Source: Lysobacter prati (GTDB taxonomy: Bacteria > Pseudomonadota > Gammaproteobacteria > Xanthomonadales > Xanthomonadaceae). From it: a DNA stretch of 64,000 nucleotides. Location: NCBI RefSeq assembly GCF_009765215.1, contig NZ_VLNV01000003.1, positions 248,001 through 312,000 on the forward strand, given 5' to 3'. Of this stretch, positions 29,528-38,301 are shown one piece after another (positions within the stretch are counted from its first letter, which is position 1; each line of letters opens with the position of its first letter). The translations under genes and the position numbers were made by a program. The notes under the pieces are model-generated. The model ran no database searches. It was not told the origin of the DNA and saw nothing but the letters and a program-made list of their open reading frames with translations.

Positions 29528-32047
29528 GTGAACGAGCAAGCCCGGCCAGCGCCCACCTTCCCGATAGACGAGCTGCTGCCGCGCATCCGCGACAGCCTGG
29601 CCGCGCATCCGCGGCTGGTGCTTGAGGCGCCGCCAGGTGCCGGCAAGACCACGCAGGTGCCGCCGGCGCTGCTCGATGCGCCTTGGCTGGGCGGGCAGAA
29701 GATCGTGATGCTGGAACCGCGCCGCGTGGCCGCGCGCGCCGCCGCCGGCTTCATGGCCCGGCAGCGCGGCGAGCCGGTGGGCGAGACGGTGGGCTACCGC
29801 ATCCGATTCGAGAACAAGGTGTCGGCGCGCACGCGCATAGAAGTGGTCACCGAAGGCATCCTGACGCGGATGCTGCAGGACGATCCGATGCTCGAAGGCA
29901 TCGGTGCGCTGCTGTTCGACGAATTCCACGAGCGCCACCTCGCCGCCGACCTCGGCCTGGCGCTGGCACTGGACGTGCAATCGGGCCTGCGCGAGGACCT
30001 GCGCATCGTGGTGATGTCGGCCACGCTCGATGGCGAACGGCTCGCCGCCTTCCTGGACGCACCGCGACTGAGCAGCGCCGGACGCAGCCATCCGGTCACC
30101 GTCGCGCATTTCCCGACGCGGCGCGAGGAGGCGCTCGAGCACCAGGCACGCCGCGCCGTCGAACAGGCGCTGACACAGCATCCTGGCGATTTGCTGGTGT
30201 TCCTGCCCGGGCAGCGCGAGATCGCCCGGGTGCAGGCCGCGCTCGAGGCGAGTCCGTTGTCTGCGAGCGCCGATGTGCTGACCCTGCACGGCGAGCTTCC
30301 GGTCGAGCAGCAGTCGCGCGTGCTTCAGCCCGATCCGGACGGCCATCGTCGCGTAGTGCTCGCCACCAATGTCGCCGAGTCCAGCGTCACGCTGCCCGCG
30401 GTTCGCGTGGTGATCGACAGCGGCCAGGCACGCGAACCGCGCTACGACCCCAACAGCGGCTTCGCCCGGCTCGATGTGGTCACCATCGCGCAGGCTTCCG
30501 CCGACCAGCGCGCCGGCCGCGCCGGTCGTGTTGCCGAAGGCTGGGCGTACCGGCTGTGGCCCGAGTCGCAGCGGCTGGAACCGCAGCGCCGGGCGGAAAT
30601 GGGACAGGTCGAACTGGCCGGACTGGCGCTGGAACTGGCCGCGTGGGGCGACGCCAACCTGCGCTTCGTCGATGCGCCGCCCAGTGGCGCGCTGGCAGCC
30701 GCGCGCGAACTGCTGCAGCGCCTTGGGGCGCTCGACGCCGGTGCGATCACGCCTTTGGGCCGGCGCATGCTCGCACTGGGCACACACCCGCGCCTGGCTG
30801 CGATGTTGCTGGCGCCGACGCAGGCCAGCGAGCGGGCGCTGGCCTGCGACCTTGCCGCGCTGATCGAAGCGCGTGACCCCCTGCGTTCGCGCAGCGATGC
30901 GGTGGCCGAGCGCTGGCAGGCGCTGGCGGCGTTCCGTGCCGGTCGAGTAGGTGCCGATGCCTCGCGTTCGGCACTGGCGGCGATCGACCAGGCTGCGAAG
31001 CAATGGCGCCGTCGCCTGCGCGTGGATTCCATGCCTCCGTCGTCGGCGCCACCGCACCTGCTTGGCGACCTGCTGCTGCATGCGTTCCCCGATCGCATCG
31101 CACGCCAGCACCCAAGCGACCCCTATCGCTACCAGCTCGCCAACGGACGCAGCGCCAAGCTGTTCGACGACAGCGCGCTGTACGGCGAACCCTGGATCGC
31201 GATCAGCGAGCTGCGCGATGACCCGCGCGATGCCCGCGTGATGCGCGCCGCGCCGCTCGACGAACAGCGGCTGCGCGACGACTTCCCCAAACGTTTCGCC
31301 AGCGAAGACCGCGTGCTCTGGGACAGCGCCCTGCGCGGAATCGCCGCCGTACGCGAGCAGCGCTTCGACCGCATCGTCATCGACAGCCGGCCACTGGCAA
31401 AGCCCGACCCGTCGCGTTACGCCGATGCCCTGGTCGACGCCGTGCGCCAGCTCGGCCTGCAGGCGCTGCCGTGGACGCCATCGCTGTCGCAATGGCGCGC
31501 ACGCGTGCGCTGCCTGCGCGTCTGGCTGCCCGGATTGGACCTGCCCGACCTGGCGGACACCGCGCTGATGGCGACCGCCGAGCAATGGCTGAAGCCCGTT
31601 CTCAGCGGCAAGACCCGCCTGGATGCGCTGTCGGAACAGGAGCTGGGTGAAGCATTGCGCTCGCGGCTCGACTGGTCGCTGCGACAGAAGATCGACGCGC
31701 TGGCGCCGACTCGGATGACGGTGCCGTCGGGAATGGAGCGATCGATCGAGTACGCCTTCGACGATGCCACCGATACGCCGGTGGCACCGGTCCTGGCGGT
31801 GAAACTGCAGGAGCTGTTCGGACTGGCCGACACGCCTCGCATCGCTGAAGGCCGCGTGCCGCTGACGCTGCACCTGCTCTCGCCGGGTGGCAAGCCGCTG
31901 CAGATCACCCAGGACCTGCGCGGCTTCTGGAACCGCACCTATCCGGAAGTGAAGAAGGAAATGAAGGGCCGCTACCCGAGGCACCCCTGGCCCGACGACC
32001 CATGGACCGCGTCCGCCACCCACCGCGCCAAGCCCCGCGGCACGTGA
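29528..32047 (+). CDS. hrpB: ATP-dependent RNA helicase HrpB
   Basis: HrpB (839 aa) is a DEAH-box helicase of the DEAH/RHA group. Walker A is LEAPPGAGKTTQVP, the DEAH-like motif is LLFDEFHERHLAADLGL, motif III is VVMSATLDGERL, and motifs V-VI are VLATNVAESSVTLPAV and QRAGRAGRVAEGWAYRL. A C-terminal HrpB-specific domain follows. Both candidate starts are GTG, at 29471 and 29528. I chose 29528 because it puts the domain at the family position (VNEQARPAPTFPID). Its biological role remains unclear in this group. Confidence 0.92.
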   Translation: MNEQARPAPTFPIDELLPRIRDSLAAHPRLVLEAPPGAGKTTQVPPALLDAPWLGGQKIVMLEPRRVAARAAAGFMARQRGEPVGETVGYRIRFENKVSARTRIEVVTEGILTRMLQDDPMLEGIGALLFDEFHERHLAADLGLALALDVQSGLREDLRIVVMSATLDGERLAAFLDAPRLSSAGRSHPVTVAHFPTRREEALEHQARRAVEQALTQHPGDLLVFLPGQREIARVQAALEASPLSASADVLTLHGELPVEQQSRVLQPDPDGHRRVVLATNVAESSVTLPAVRVVIDSGQAREPRYDPNSGFARLDVVTIAQASADQRAGRAGRVAEGWAYRLWPESQRLEPQRRAEMGQVELAGLALELAAWGDANLRFVDAPPSGALAAARELLQRLGALDAGAITPLGRRMLALGTHPRLAAMLLAPTQASERALACDLAALIEARDPLRSRSDAVAERWQALAAFRAGRVGADASRSALAAIDQAAKQWRRRLRVDSMPPSSAPPHLLGDLLLHAFPDRIARQHPSDPYRYQLANGRSAKLFDDSALYGEPWIAISELRDDPRDARVMRAAPLDEQRLRDDFPKRFASEDRVLWDSALRGIAAVREQRFDRIVIDSRPLAKPDPSRYADALVDAVRQLGLQALPWTPSLSQWRARVRCLRVWLPGLDLPDLADTALMATAEQWLKPVLSGKTRLDALSEQELGEALRSRLDWSLRQKIDALAPTRMTVPSGMERSIEYAFDDATDTPVAPVLAVKLQELFGLADTPRIAEGRVPLTLHLLSPGGKPLQITQDLRGFWNRTYPEVKKEMKGRYPRHPWPDDPWTASATHRAKPRGT

Positions 32048-32069
32048 CTGGCTCGCTACACTTCGCGGC

Positions 32070-33104
32070 ATGACTTCACCGCTCGACGACCCCGGGTTCC
32101 TGCCCTTCAAGCTCGACCTGGTCGGGCGGCGCGTGTTGTTCCTGCGCCTGGATTCGGCGCAGCGCCGCGATGCGGCGTTCCTCGACGATCGCGCGCTGTC
32201 GGCCAACGCCGAGGGCGGCTGGATGCCACTCGATGCCGTGCTCGCCCGCGATGCGGATGCCAGCGACAGGCATGCCTGCAAGCCGGCCGACGCGATCTTC
32301 CATATCGGCCACTGCGGCTCGACCCTGCTGAGCCGCCTGCTCGACAGCTGGCCGCAGGTGCAGGGACTGCGCGAGCCGTTGCCATTGCGCACGCTGGCCG
32401 AGACCTGGCCCGGGTTGCAGGCACCGCAATCGCGACTGTCCGCCGCGCAGGCATCGCAGCTGCTGCGCCTGCTCTGGTCGCGCTGGTCGCAGGCGCTGCC
32501 GCCGCAGACGCGTAGCGTGGTCAAGGCCACCAGCAGCTGCAATGGGCTGATCGCGCCACTGCTGGATTCGCAGCCGACGATGCGCGCGATCCTGCTCGAC
32601 ATGCCTTTGCGGCCCTACCTGGCAACGCTGCTCAAATCGCCGACGTCGGTGCTGGACGCGGCCAATGCCGCCGGCGAGCGCCTGCAAGATCTGCACGCGC
32701 GCGGTTACGCGGATGCCATTGCCCTGCATGCGCTGAGCCTGCCGCAGCAATGCGCGATGGGTTGGCTCGCCGAGCGGATCCGATTCGATGCCGTCTCAAA
32801 CGGTGACGATGCGGCGCGCGTGTTGCGCCTGGACTTCGATGCGCTGCTGGCGCAGCCGCGTGAGCAGTTGCAGCGTGTGGCCGAGCATCTTGCCCTCGAC
32901 CCCGAAGGCGTGGACCCGGCGATGGCTTCACCGGCCTGGGGTCGCTATTCCAAGGCGCAGGCACACGACTACAGCCGTGACGATCGCGCCCACGATCTGG
33001 CGCTGGCGATGCAGCGGCACGGCGCCGAAATCGCCGAAGGCGAGGCGTGGGTGGAAGCGCTGCTGCGGCAGCATCCGCGACTGCGCGACGTCGTGGTCGC
33101 CTAG
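32070..33104 (+). CDS. Sulfotransferase-like P-loop protein
   Basis: The product is a 344-aa protein. A P-loop-like segment AIFHIGHCGSTLLSRLLDSW (about residues 75-94), followed by VQGLREPLPLRTLAETW, resembles the PAPS-binding region of sulfotransferases. The last third is helical with charged residues, and I see no signal peptide. It begins 22 bases after hrpB and is likely co-transcribed. The family often appears near iron-dependent hydroxylases in proteobacteria, and a PKHD-type gene lies just downstream in the opposite direction. The function is unproven. Confidence 0.6.
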   Translation: MTSPLDDPGFLPFKLDLVGRRVLFLRLDSAQRRDAAFLDDRALSANAEGGWMPLDAVLARDADASDRHACKPADAIFHIGHCGSTLLSRLLDSWPQVQGLREPLPLRTLAETWPGLQAPQSRLSAAQASQLLRLLWSRWSQALPPQTRSVVKATSSCNGLIAPLLDSQPTMRAILLDMPLRPYLATLLKSPTSVLDAANAAGERLQDLHARGYADAIALHALSLPQQCAMGWLAERIRFDAVSNGDDAARVLRLDFDALLAQPREQLQRVAEHLALDPEGVDPAMASPAWGRYSKAQAHDYSRDDRAHDLALAMQRHGAEIAEGEAWVEALLRQHPRLRDVVVA

Positions 33105-33131
33105 CGGATCAGTGCGTCGATGCCACGCCGA

Positions 33132-33797
33132 TCAGGTGTCGGCCCACATCCGGAACAGATTGGTCCGCAGCGACTCCAGCAGCACCTGCAGGCGCTGGCG
33201 GTCGCCGCCGCTGGCGGCCAGTGCACGGGCTTCTTCCAGCTGCACCAGCAGCTCACGCTGGCCGCTGTCGGCCACCCAGCTCTGCAGCCAGGTAATCGCC
33301 GCCAGGCGCACGCCGCGCGTGACCGGCGTGACGCGATGAATGGTGGTGGAGGGATACAGGATCGCGCTGCCGGGCTCGAGCTTGTAAGTGAGCTCCTGCG
33401 CGCCGAGCTGGATGGTCAGTTCGCCGCCATCGTAGTCAGCCGGGTCATTGAGGAACACCGTGCATGACAGATCGCTGCGCATCGGCGGTGTCGACGGAAA
33501 CAACGCCTCGTCGACGTGCCAGCCGTAGTTCATTCCCGGCTCGTAGCGCACGACCGTGGTCCGCGCCATCGTCCGCGGCTGGGCGAATACGCGCAGCTCC
33601 GGATAGCGCATCAGAGCGTCGCGAGCGATCTGGGCGATGCGGGCGTTGGCCGGATCCTCCTGCGGCGCCTGCAGGTTCTGCTTCACCGACGAGTCGGGGT
33701 TGGTGACGCGGCCGTCGCCGAAGCGCACCTGCGGCAACAATTCGCGCACCGCCTGCAGTTCGGCGGCGGAGAGCACGTTGGGCAACACTCGGATCAT
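33132..33797 (-). CDS. PKHD-type Fe(II)/2-oxoglutarate dioxygenase (PiuC/YbiX)
   Basis: This is a 221-aa iron/2-oxoglutarate dioxygenase. The metal site is H94-x-D96 (GWHVDEALFP) with H154 (STTIHRVTPVTRG), and the oxoglutarate-binding arginine is R164. The start MIRVLPNVLSAAELQAVREL follows the PKHD-family N-terminus. PiuC/YbiX proteins are usually beside TonB-dependent iron receptors. Here there is no receptor next to it. It may work on a siderophore or a protein, and this is inferred. It is convergent with the preceding gene. Confidence 0.88.
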   Translation of the reverse strand: MIRVLPNVLSAAELQAVRELLPQVRFGDGRVTNPDSSVKQNLQAPQEDPANARIAQIARDALMRYPELRVFAQPRTMARTTVVRYEPGMNYGWHVDEALFPSTPPMRSDLSCTVFLNDPADYDGGELTIQLGAQELTYKLEPGSAILYPSTTIHRVTPVTRGVRLAAITWLQSWVADSGQRELLVQLEEARALAASGGDRQRLQVLLESLRTNLFRMWADT

Positions 33798-33939
33798 GGC
33801 GGACCGCGCTGGAGCGAATGAGGCAACGGCCATGATCGGCATTCAGCCACGAGCCGGCAACCTCGCGTTCCGCTCACGCCGCTTCAACGAACCGGCGCGG
33901 ACACTGCAGGCCTGTCACCGTTTCCCAGGGTTATCCACG

Positions 33940-34296
33940 ATGAGCAAGCTTTCCGACCTGCCCGAACGCGCCCTGGAACTGGCTTCCGCGGTCAGCGACA
34001 ACATTCGCCATGCCGTGCCCGGCGTCACCCAGCAAGCCGGCAAGTGGCTGGAAACCGGCGCCAAGCTCGGCGTGCTCAAGGGTGGGGTGACAGTGGCGGG
34101 CAAGTTCGCGCGCCGCAACCCGGTGCTCATGGCCGCCGCCGTAGCCGGCGCCGGTCTGCTCTGGTATGCGGCCAAGCGGCGCGCTCGCCAGGCAGAGAAT
34201 GGTGGGGCGATCGAGGGTTCCTCGCGCCGGGTCGAGGCGAAGCGCACCACGAAGCGGGCTGCCCCGCGACGCAGCCGCAAGGCCGAAGTCGAATAG
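33940..34296 (+). CDS. Small membrane-anchored basic-tailed protein
   Basis: The gene encodes 118 aa. The first half is amphipathic helix without a signal peptide. A single membrane segment lies near residues 65-80 (PVLMAAAVAGAGLLWYAAKR). The tail is strongly basic and Arg/Lys-rich (RTTKRAAPRRSRKAEVE). The layout suggests a small membrane protein with a cytoplasmic basic end, perhaps DNA- or membrane-binding. It is seen in Xanthomonadaceae but I know no function. The ATG at 33940 follows CCAGGGTTATCCACG, with weak ribosome-site similarity. Confidence 0.55.
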   Translation: MSKLSDLPERALELASAVSDNIRHAVPGVTQQAGKWLETGAKLGVLKGGVTVAGKFARRNPVLMAAAVAGAGLLWYAAKRRARQAENGGAIEGSSRRVEAKRTTKRAAPRRSRKAEVE

Positions 34297-34319
34297 CCTC
34301 GCGCTAGCCAGGTTGGCGC

Positions 34320-35438
34320 CTACAAACTGATCGGCCCCGCTTCCGGCAATTCGATGATGAAGCGCGAACCGCCGTGTCGTCGGGGCTCGTACCAGAGCTG
34401 GCCGCCGGCATTGGCGATGATGCGCTTGGCGAGCGACAGGCCCAGGCCGTTGGACAGGCCGTCCGGATCGGTGCCTTCGTGCAGCCGCACGAACGGTTTG
34501 AACAGCTCACGCTGGCGGTCGGCCGGAATGCCCGGCCCGCGGTCGGCGACGATCAGCTGCCAGTAGCCCGGCGCGCCGCTGCGTGCGGTCAGCAGCAGCT
34601 CGCAGTCGGGCGCGTACTTCATCGCATTGGTCACCAGGTTCTCGCTGACCTGGCGCAGCACGCGCGGGTGGATCGCGACCTCGGCGCGGCCGGCCGGCGG
34701 TCGCAGGTCGATGCGGATGCCGCGGGCTTCCAGCTGGATTTCGTAGCGCTGCAGCAGCCATTCCAGGGTCTCGCCGACGTCGGCGCGCTCGGCGGGAATT
34801 TCCTGCGCGAGCCGACCGGCCTGGCTTTCCAGGTAATGGCGGATGTAACCCAGGGCGTCATCGGCGCTCTCGTGGATCATCTGCAGGTAGCGCGGCACCC
34901 GTTCGGGCTTGCACACGCCGCTGCGCAGCAGCTCGCCGGCGAACAGCACGCTGCTGAGGGGATTCTTGAGGTCGTGGGCGACCAGGTTGACCAGTTCCTC
35001 GCGCTCGCGGGCGACGCGCTCGAGGCGGTCGCGGGTCAGCTTCAGGCCGACGTGGGCGTTGACCCGGGCCAGCAGCTCCTCGGGCAGGAAAGGCTTGGTG
35101 ACGTAGTCGACCACGCCGGCGTCGAAGGCGCGCAGCAGCAGGTCGCGGTCGTGGGCGGCGGTGACGAAAACCACCGGTACCTGCAACGGACCCAGATCAT
35201 GCAGCGAGGCCAGCACGTCGAAACCGTCCATGCCGGGCATCATCATGTCGAGCAGGATCAGGTCGGGTGGCGATTCGACGTAGCGCTGCAGGGCTTCTTC
35301 GCCGCTGCCGGCAGTGATGACCTCGTAGCCCTGGCGGACAAGAAGCGTCCCGACCACGCGCAGGTTCACGTTCTGGTCGTCGACGACCAGGATCCGTCCC
35401 GAAGTGTTCGGGCCTGCGTTGCTTGTAGCTATGGCCAT
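34320..35438 (-). CDS. REC-histidine kinase hybrid sensor
   Basis: This is a 372-aa protein with an N-terminal response-regulator receiver domain (RILVVDDQNVNLR, phospho-acceptor D64 in LILLDMMMPGMDG, K115 in TKPF). A coiled segment and a histidine-kinase HisKA domain follow (H155 in VNLVAHDLKNPLSS). The HATPase domain has ENLVTNAMKYAP, ADRGPGIPADRQ and GLGLSLAKRI. It has no membrane segment, so it senses a cytoplasmic signal or is fed by another kinase. No partner response regulator is beside it. The start at 35438 gives MAIATSNAGPNTSGR. Confidence 0.88.
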   Translation of the reverse strand: MAIATSNAGPNTSGRILVVDDQNVNLRVVGTLLVRQGYEVITAGSGEEALQRYVESPPDLILLDMMMPGMDGFDVLASLHDLGPLQVPVVFVTAAHDRDLLLRAFDAGVVDYVTKPFLPEELLARVNAHVGLKLTRDRLERVAREREELVNLVAHDLKNPLSSVLFAGELLRSGVCKPERVPRYLQMIHESADDALGYIRHYLESQAGRLAQEIPAERADVGETLEWLLQRYEIQLEARGIRIDLRPPAGRAEVAIHPRVLRQVSENLVTNAMKYAPDCELLLTARSGAPGYWQLIVADRGPGIPADRQRELFKPFVRLHEGTDPDGLSNGLGLSLAKRIIANAGGQLWYEPRRHGGSRFIIELPEAGPISL

Positions 35439-35795
35439 GCGTCCGTGTCCCCGTGGCGGCGACGTCCCCTCTCGCGCCGCGGCAGCATCGGCCCAGACGT
35501 TAGCAGAAACCCGCCTGATTGCGTGCATTTGACCCCCCATCGCCCGCAGCCAGTGCCGGCATCGGTCGACATCCGGTCATGATCCGCAACACGGCGTTGC
35601 GGGATGCGTCTGCCCCAACGACCACAACGCGCCGCATCATGTAACACCCTACTCCGGCCGCCGCCGCCCCATGCGCCAGTCCCTCCGCCCGCCCGGCCGT
35701 TCGTCGCTGCAGGTCGCCCCGCTTGCCTTCGGCGGCAACGAGGCGAGCTCCGGCGTCCCCCTCCAGGTCCACCCGCTCGACGGCGCCAGCGCCGG

Positions 35796-36791
35796 ATGAG
35801 CCGTCCCGCTGCCGCCATCGCTTTCCACGACCCTGCCGCGCGCCGCTCGCGTCGGGTCGGCTTCACCCTGGCCGCGGCCGGCGCGGTGCTGTTCTCGGCC
35901 AAGGCGATCCTGGCCAAGTTCCAGTTCCGCTACGGCATCGACGCGCTCGACGTGCTGGCGCTGCGAATGCTGATGTCGTTGCCGCTGTTCGTCATTCTCG
36001 GCATTCACGAATCGCGGCGTCCGGGGCGGGCACCGATCAGCCGCCGCGACTTCGGCCTGATCCTGATCCTGGGCGTGCTCGGCTACTACCTCTCCAGCCT
36101 GTTCGACTTCTGGGGGCTGGAGTACGTGCCGGTATCGCTGGAGCGGCTGATCCTGTTCCTCAACCCCACCTTCGTGCTGCTGATCGGCGTGTTCGCCTTC
36201 GGCCGCAAGGTCGCTCGCAAGGAATGGATGGCGATGGCGGTGAGCTACGCCGGTGTCGCCCTGGTGTTCGTCGAGAACCTGCGCGTGCAGGGCGAGCACG
36301 TGCTGTTCGGCAGCGGCCTGGTGCTGCTGGCGGCGCTCAGCTATGCGCTGTACCTGTCGATGTCGGGCCAGCTGATCCAGCGCATCGGCTCGCTGCGGCT
36401 GGTGGCGTATGCGATGTGCGTGTCGACCGCGGCGACGGTGATCCACTACCTGCTGCTGCGCAACCCGATGCATCTGCTGCAGTTGCCCACGAATGTCTAT
36501 TGGCTGGCGCTGGTCAACGCGATCTTCTGCACGTTCCTGCCGGTGACCTTCACCATGGGCGCGGTGGCGCGCCTGGGGGCGGGTTCGGCCGCGCAGATGT
36601 CGGTGATCGGGCCGGTGTCGCTGGTGTTCCTCGGCGCCTGGCTGCTCGGCGAGCCGATCACGGCGGTGCAGCTGATCGGCACCGCGGTGGTGCTCAGCGG
36701 CGTGCTGCTGCTGACGCGACCGGGGGCGAACTCGGTGCCGGTGGGGAACTTTCCCGCCGACACCGATCCGCGGGAAGAAACCCGCGGCTGA
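35796..36791 (+). CDS. EamA-family (DMT) membrane transporter, first copy
   Basis: The product (331 aa) has ten predicted membrane segments in two EamA repeats of five: FTLAAAGAVLFSAKAILAK opens the first repeat, and LLAALSYALYLSMSGQLIQ opens the second. It ends QLIGTAVVLSGVLLLTRPG. The start at 35796 was chosen because the longer frame upstream only adds low-complexity residues. EamA proteins export amino acids or metabolites. The substrate is unknown. It ends five bases before the convergent rluE stop. Confidence 0.82.
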   Translation: MSRPAAAIAFHDPAARRSRRVGFTLAAAGAVLFSAKAILAKFQFRYGIDALDVLALRMLMSLPLFVILGIHESRRPGRAPISRRDFGLILILGVLGYYLSSLFDFWGLEYVPVSLERLILFLNPTFVLLIGVFAFGRKVARKEWMAMAVSYAGVALVFVENLRVQGEHVLFGSGLVLLAALSYALYLSMSGQLIQRIGSLRLVAYAMCVSTAATVIHYLLLRNPMHLLQLPTNVYWLALVNAIFCTFLPVTFTMGAVARLGAGSAAQMSVIGPVSLVFLGAWLLGEPITAVQLIGTAVVLSGVLLLTRPGANSVPVGNFPADTDPREETRG

Positions 36792-36797
36792 GCGTTC

Positions 36798-37331
36798 CTA
36801 CAGTTCGCGCCACTGGCCGAGGTCCAGGTCTCCGAGGCGATACGGACCGATCGCCACGCGCACCAGGCGCAACGTCGGCAATCCGACCGCGGCGGTCATG
36901 CGCCGCACCTGGCGGTTGCGGCCTTCGCTGATCGTGATTTCGAGCCAGGCATCGGGCACCGTCTTGCGAAACCGCACCGGCGGATCGCGTGGCCACAGCG
37001 ATGGCGCTTCGATGCGTCGAGCCTGCGCCGGTCGCGTCGGTCCATCGTTGAGGACGACCCCGCGCGCAAGCATCCCCACCTGTTCTTCCCCCGGATCGCC
37101 TTCGACCTGCACCCAGTAGGTCTTGGGCTGCTTGTGGCGCGGATCGGTCAGGCGATGGGCCAGCGCGCCGTCATCGGTGAGCAGCAGCAGGCCTTCGCTG
37201 TCGTGGTCCAGGCGTCCGGCGGCATAGACCTGGGGAGGCAGGCCGAAACCCGCCAGCGTCGGTCGCGGCGGGGTGCTGCGGTCGGTGAACTGGCACAGCA
37301 CGCCGTAGGGTTTGTTGAAGGCGATCAGCAT
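36798..37331 (-). CDS. rluE: 23S rRNA pseudouridine synthase RluE-type
   Basis: This is a pseudouridine synthase (177 aa) of the RsuA/RluE group, likely acting on 23S rRNA. It lacks the S4 domain, like E. coli RluE. The N-terminus is MLIAFNKPYGVLCQF, and the catalytic-aspartate motif is YAAGRLDHDSEGLLLLTDDG. The C-terminus carries the family motif EGRNRQVRRMTAAVGLPTLR. The length fits RluE, and RluE modifies U2457 in E. coli, though the target here is inferred. Confidence 0.9.
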   Translation of the reverse strand: MLIAFNKPYGVLCQFTDRSTPPRPTLAGFGLPPQVYAAGRLDHDSEGLLLLTDDGALAHRLTDPRHKQPKTYWVQVEGDPGEEQVGMLARGVVLNDGPTRPAQARRIEAPSLWPRDPPVRFRKTVPDAWLEITISEGRNRQVRRMTAAVGLPTLRLVRVAIGPYRLGDLDLGQWREL

Positions 37332-37343
37332 GCGTGCGTGCAG

Positions 37344-37372
37344 GCGCGGGAAGCGGAAGCCGCTCCCCGCGC
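37344..37372. other. Strong hairpin between rluE and the methyltransferase gene
   Basis: GCGCGGG and CCCGCGC enclose a second stem AGCGG/CCGCT around AAG, with one mismatch between the stems. It lies eight bases past the methyltransferase stop (minus strand) and 13 bases before the rluE ATG. It may partly terminate the upstream gene. Confidence 0.5.
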
Positions 37373-37379
37373 GGAGGGA

Positions 37380-38234
37380 TCACTTCGCCTTGCGGAACCG
37401 CAGCGTCATCCGGTCGCTTTCACCGATCGCCTTGTACTTGGCGTCATCGGCGGCGTCGTGGCGGTTGACCGGCGGCAGCGTCCAGACACCGTTGGGATGG
37501 TCGGTGGTGTCCTTGGCGTTGGCGTTGATCTCGCTCTTTTCCTCGAGCACGAAGCCGGCGCCCTGGGCCAGCTGGATCACCAGCGCTTCGGTCAGGTAGC
37601 CCGACTTCTTCTGCGCTTCCAGGTCGGCGCCCGGCTTGGCGCGATGGTCGACCACGCCGAGCGTGCCGCCCGGCTTGAGCACATCGTGGAACGCCTTGAA
37701 GTAGGCCTCGGCGGTGCCGTCGCTGACCCAGTTGTGGGCGTTGCGGAAGGTCAGCACGGTGTCGGCCGATCCGGCCGGGCCGAAGTTCGGCGCCTTCGGA
37801 TCGAACACACGCACGTCCGGCGTGCCGTACACGGCGGCGTTGCCGGCGAACTTGCCGCGCAGGGTCTTGTTGAGGTCGTAGCGGTACTGGGGCTGGCCCG
37901 CGATCGCGTCGTCGGGGACCGCGGCGACATAGTGGCCACCGTCCTTGAGGTACGGCGCGAGGATTTCGGAATACCAGCCGGCGCCCGGGGTGATCTCGAT
38001 GACGGTCTGCTGCGGCGACACGCCGAAGAACGTCAGCGTTTCGCGCGGGTGGCGATACTGGTCGCGCGCGACGTTGCGCGGATCGCGGGTGCTGCCGGCG
38101 ATGGCGGCGTCGAGGGCGGCGCTGTTGCCCGGCTTGGCGCTCGGACTGGCGGCTTCGGCCGCGGAGATGGCGCCGCCGGCAATGGCAACGGACATCAGGC
38201 TGGACAGCAGGACGACGGGCAGCGTGCGTTTCAT
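37380..38234 (-). CDS. Exported class I methyltransferase-like protein
   Basis: This is a 284-aa protein of the SAM-dependent methyltransferase fold. The SAM-binding glycine motif is VIEITPGAGWYSEILAPYL, and a motif for the acidic pocket lies in TVLTFRNAHNWV. An uncleaved-looking or cleaved signal (MKRTLPVVLLSSLMSVAIAG then AISAAEA) sits at the N-terminus, which would place it in the periplasm. SAM is not known to be plentiful there, so either the export is misread or the enzyme has a different cofactor or role. The family is common in Xanthomonadaceae. Confidence 0.75.
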   Translation of the reverse strand: MKRTLPVVLLSSLMSVAIAGGAISAAEAASPSAKPGNSAALDAAIAGSTRDPRNVARDQYRHPRETLTFFGVSPQQTVIEITPGAGWYSEILAPYLKDGGHYVAAVPDDAIAGQPQYRYDLNKTLRGKFAGNAAVYGTPDVRVFDPKAPNFGPAGSADTVLTFRNAHNWVSDGTAEAYFKAFHDVLKPGGTLGVVDHRAKPGADLEAQKKSGYLTEALVIQLAQGAGFVLEEKSEINANAKDTTDHPNGVWTLPPVNRHDAADDAKYKAIGESDRMTLRFRKAK

Positions 38235-38301
38235 GCGGTGGGCTCCAGGCCTTGGCTCGGTACGGGGGCGCCAGCCTAACCCCAAGCGCACGTGGCGGCC
38301 A

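Noticed and set aside
33931-33939. TTATCCACG as a DnaA box near 33.9 kb
   Set aside because: It is a single near-consensus site 23 kb from the origin, lying in the start region of a small gene. There are no others nearby.
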